Positions 63,740 through 64,000 of a stretch of DNA of 64,000 nt are shown piece by piece. Below the pieces are notes generated by a model. That model ran no database searches. It was given only the letters and a program-made list of their open reading frames with translations, and had not been told where the DNA came from. The stretch is from Pedobacter chitinilyticus (GTDB lineage: Bacteria > Bacteroidota > Bacteroidia > Sphingobacteriales > Sphingobacteriaceae), in assembly GCF_003313385.1 (NCBI RefSeq), contig NZ_QMHN01000006.1:288652-352651 (forward strand). Direction: 5' to 3'. Positions within the stretch are counted from its first letter, which is position 1; each line of letters starts with the position of its first letter. The translations under genes were made by a program, and so were the position numbers.

Positions 63740-64000
63740 ATGAAGAAAATTAGCATTGCTTTAGTCGCATTGTCTATGAGTTTAACAGTATATGCCCAAA
63801 CTGTCACTGTCGACAATTATTACAATAAGGAAAACAGAAAATTGAAAGATGGCCGGACTGAAGACTTCCACTATTTATGGACCGATAAAACAACGTCGGG
63901 TTTTTCCATCCTGGGTGAAACATTTTTAAAAAATGGAGCGAAAGCTTTAACGACGTTGACACAAGCGCCAACTATGCAGAATTTAAAAAAAACGGATATA
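63740..64000 (+). CDS. Partial exported protein, possibly N-terminus of a GH88/GH105-type enzyme
   Basis: Open to the window edge; 87 codons are visible. The signal peptide is MKKISIALVALSMSLTVYAQ (ATG at 63740; another ATG nine bases upstream). The mature start reads VDNYYNKENRKLKDG, DFHYLWTDKTTSGFSILGETFLKNGAK and LTTLTQAPTMQNLKKTD. This pattern resembles the glutamine-amidotransferase/DUF4350-like N-terminal domain seen ahead of GH88/GH105 hydrolases in Bacteroidota, by memory only. A polysaccharide-degradation role fits the context. Everything past residue 87 is outside the window. Confidence 0.6.
   Translation, partial: MKKISIALVALSMSLTVYAQTVTVDNYYNKENRKLKDGRTEDFHYLWTDKTTSGFSILGETFLKNGAKALTTLTQAPTMQNLKKTDI

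Overview
The window comes from a Bacteroidota genome, most probably a Pedobacter-like member of the Sphingobacteriaceae. This rests on AT-rich DNA, two SusC/SusD pairs, fasciclin and DUF5007/DUF5008 lipoproteins, a hybrid two-component regulator of PUL type, a type IX secretion (T9SS) tail, a DUF6266 protein, DUF5694, heparinase II/III and GH88 enzymes, and TAnnTTTG-type promoters. No rRNA, tRNA, CRISPR array, transposase or integrase was seen.

Layout. 1-585: gene-free, with a ~170-bp direct repeat in two copies and a perfect 15-bp-arm palindrome. 586-5285: an outer-membrane barrel protein, a large MscS-family channel and two secreted proteins of unknown role. 5409-11345 (minus): a compact five-gene operon (porin, DASS-type dicarboxylate transporter, sdhC, sdhA, sdhB) that appears to join C4-dicarboxylate uptake to its oxidation. 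11590-18100: small housekeeping or unknown genes (lipoprotein, STN-only protein, DinB, esterase, DUF5694, DUF6266, OmpA). 18458-24060 (plus): an accessory island with an uncharacterised 748-residue membrane protein and a two-gene short-Argonaute defence system (SIR2-APAZ plus MID-PIWI, SPARSA type). 24273-26964 (minus): a LytS/LytTR-type two-component pair and an exported protein of unknown role.

27415-64000 is one large polysaccharide/glycoprotein utilisation locus. Reading on the minus strand: GH88, DUF2264 and a LacI regulator; a 670-bp leader; then SusC-SusD-FAS1-DUF5007 and SusC-SusD-FAS1-DUF5008, a tandem of two similar modules. These are followed by two phosphodiesterase-fold/LamG lipoproteins flanking an M60 metallopeptidase, an NHL lipoprotein, an FG-GAP/T9SS protein, a GH29 alpha-L-fucosidase and a heparinase II/III-type lyase. 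Divergent on the plus strand are a 1351-residue hybrid sensor/regulator, a GH20 beta-hexosaminidase and a gene cut by the window end. Together they suggest binding of a fucose-, hexosamine- and uronate-containing glycan, probably protein-linked, at the surface, proteolysis of its carrier, SusCD import and periplasmic lyase/hydrolase breakdown. The substrate is inferred, not shown.

The most noteworthy items are the SPARSA operon with its unknown membrane neighbour, the pseudo-enzyme LamG lipoproteins around the M60 peptidase, the duplicated SusCD-FAS1 module, the porin-transporter-sdh operon and several families of short structured repeats.
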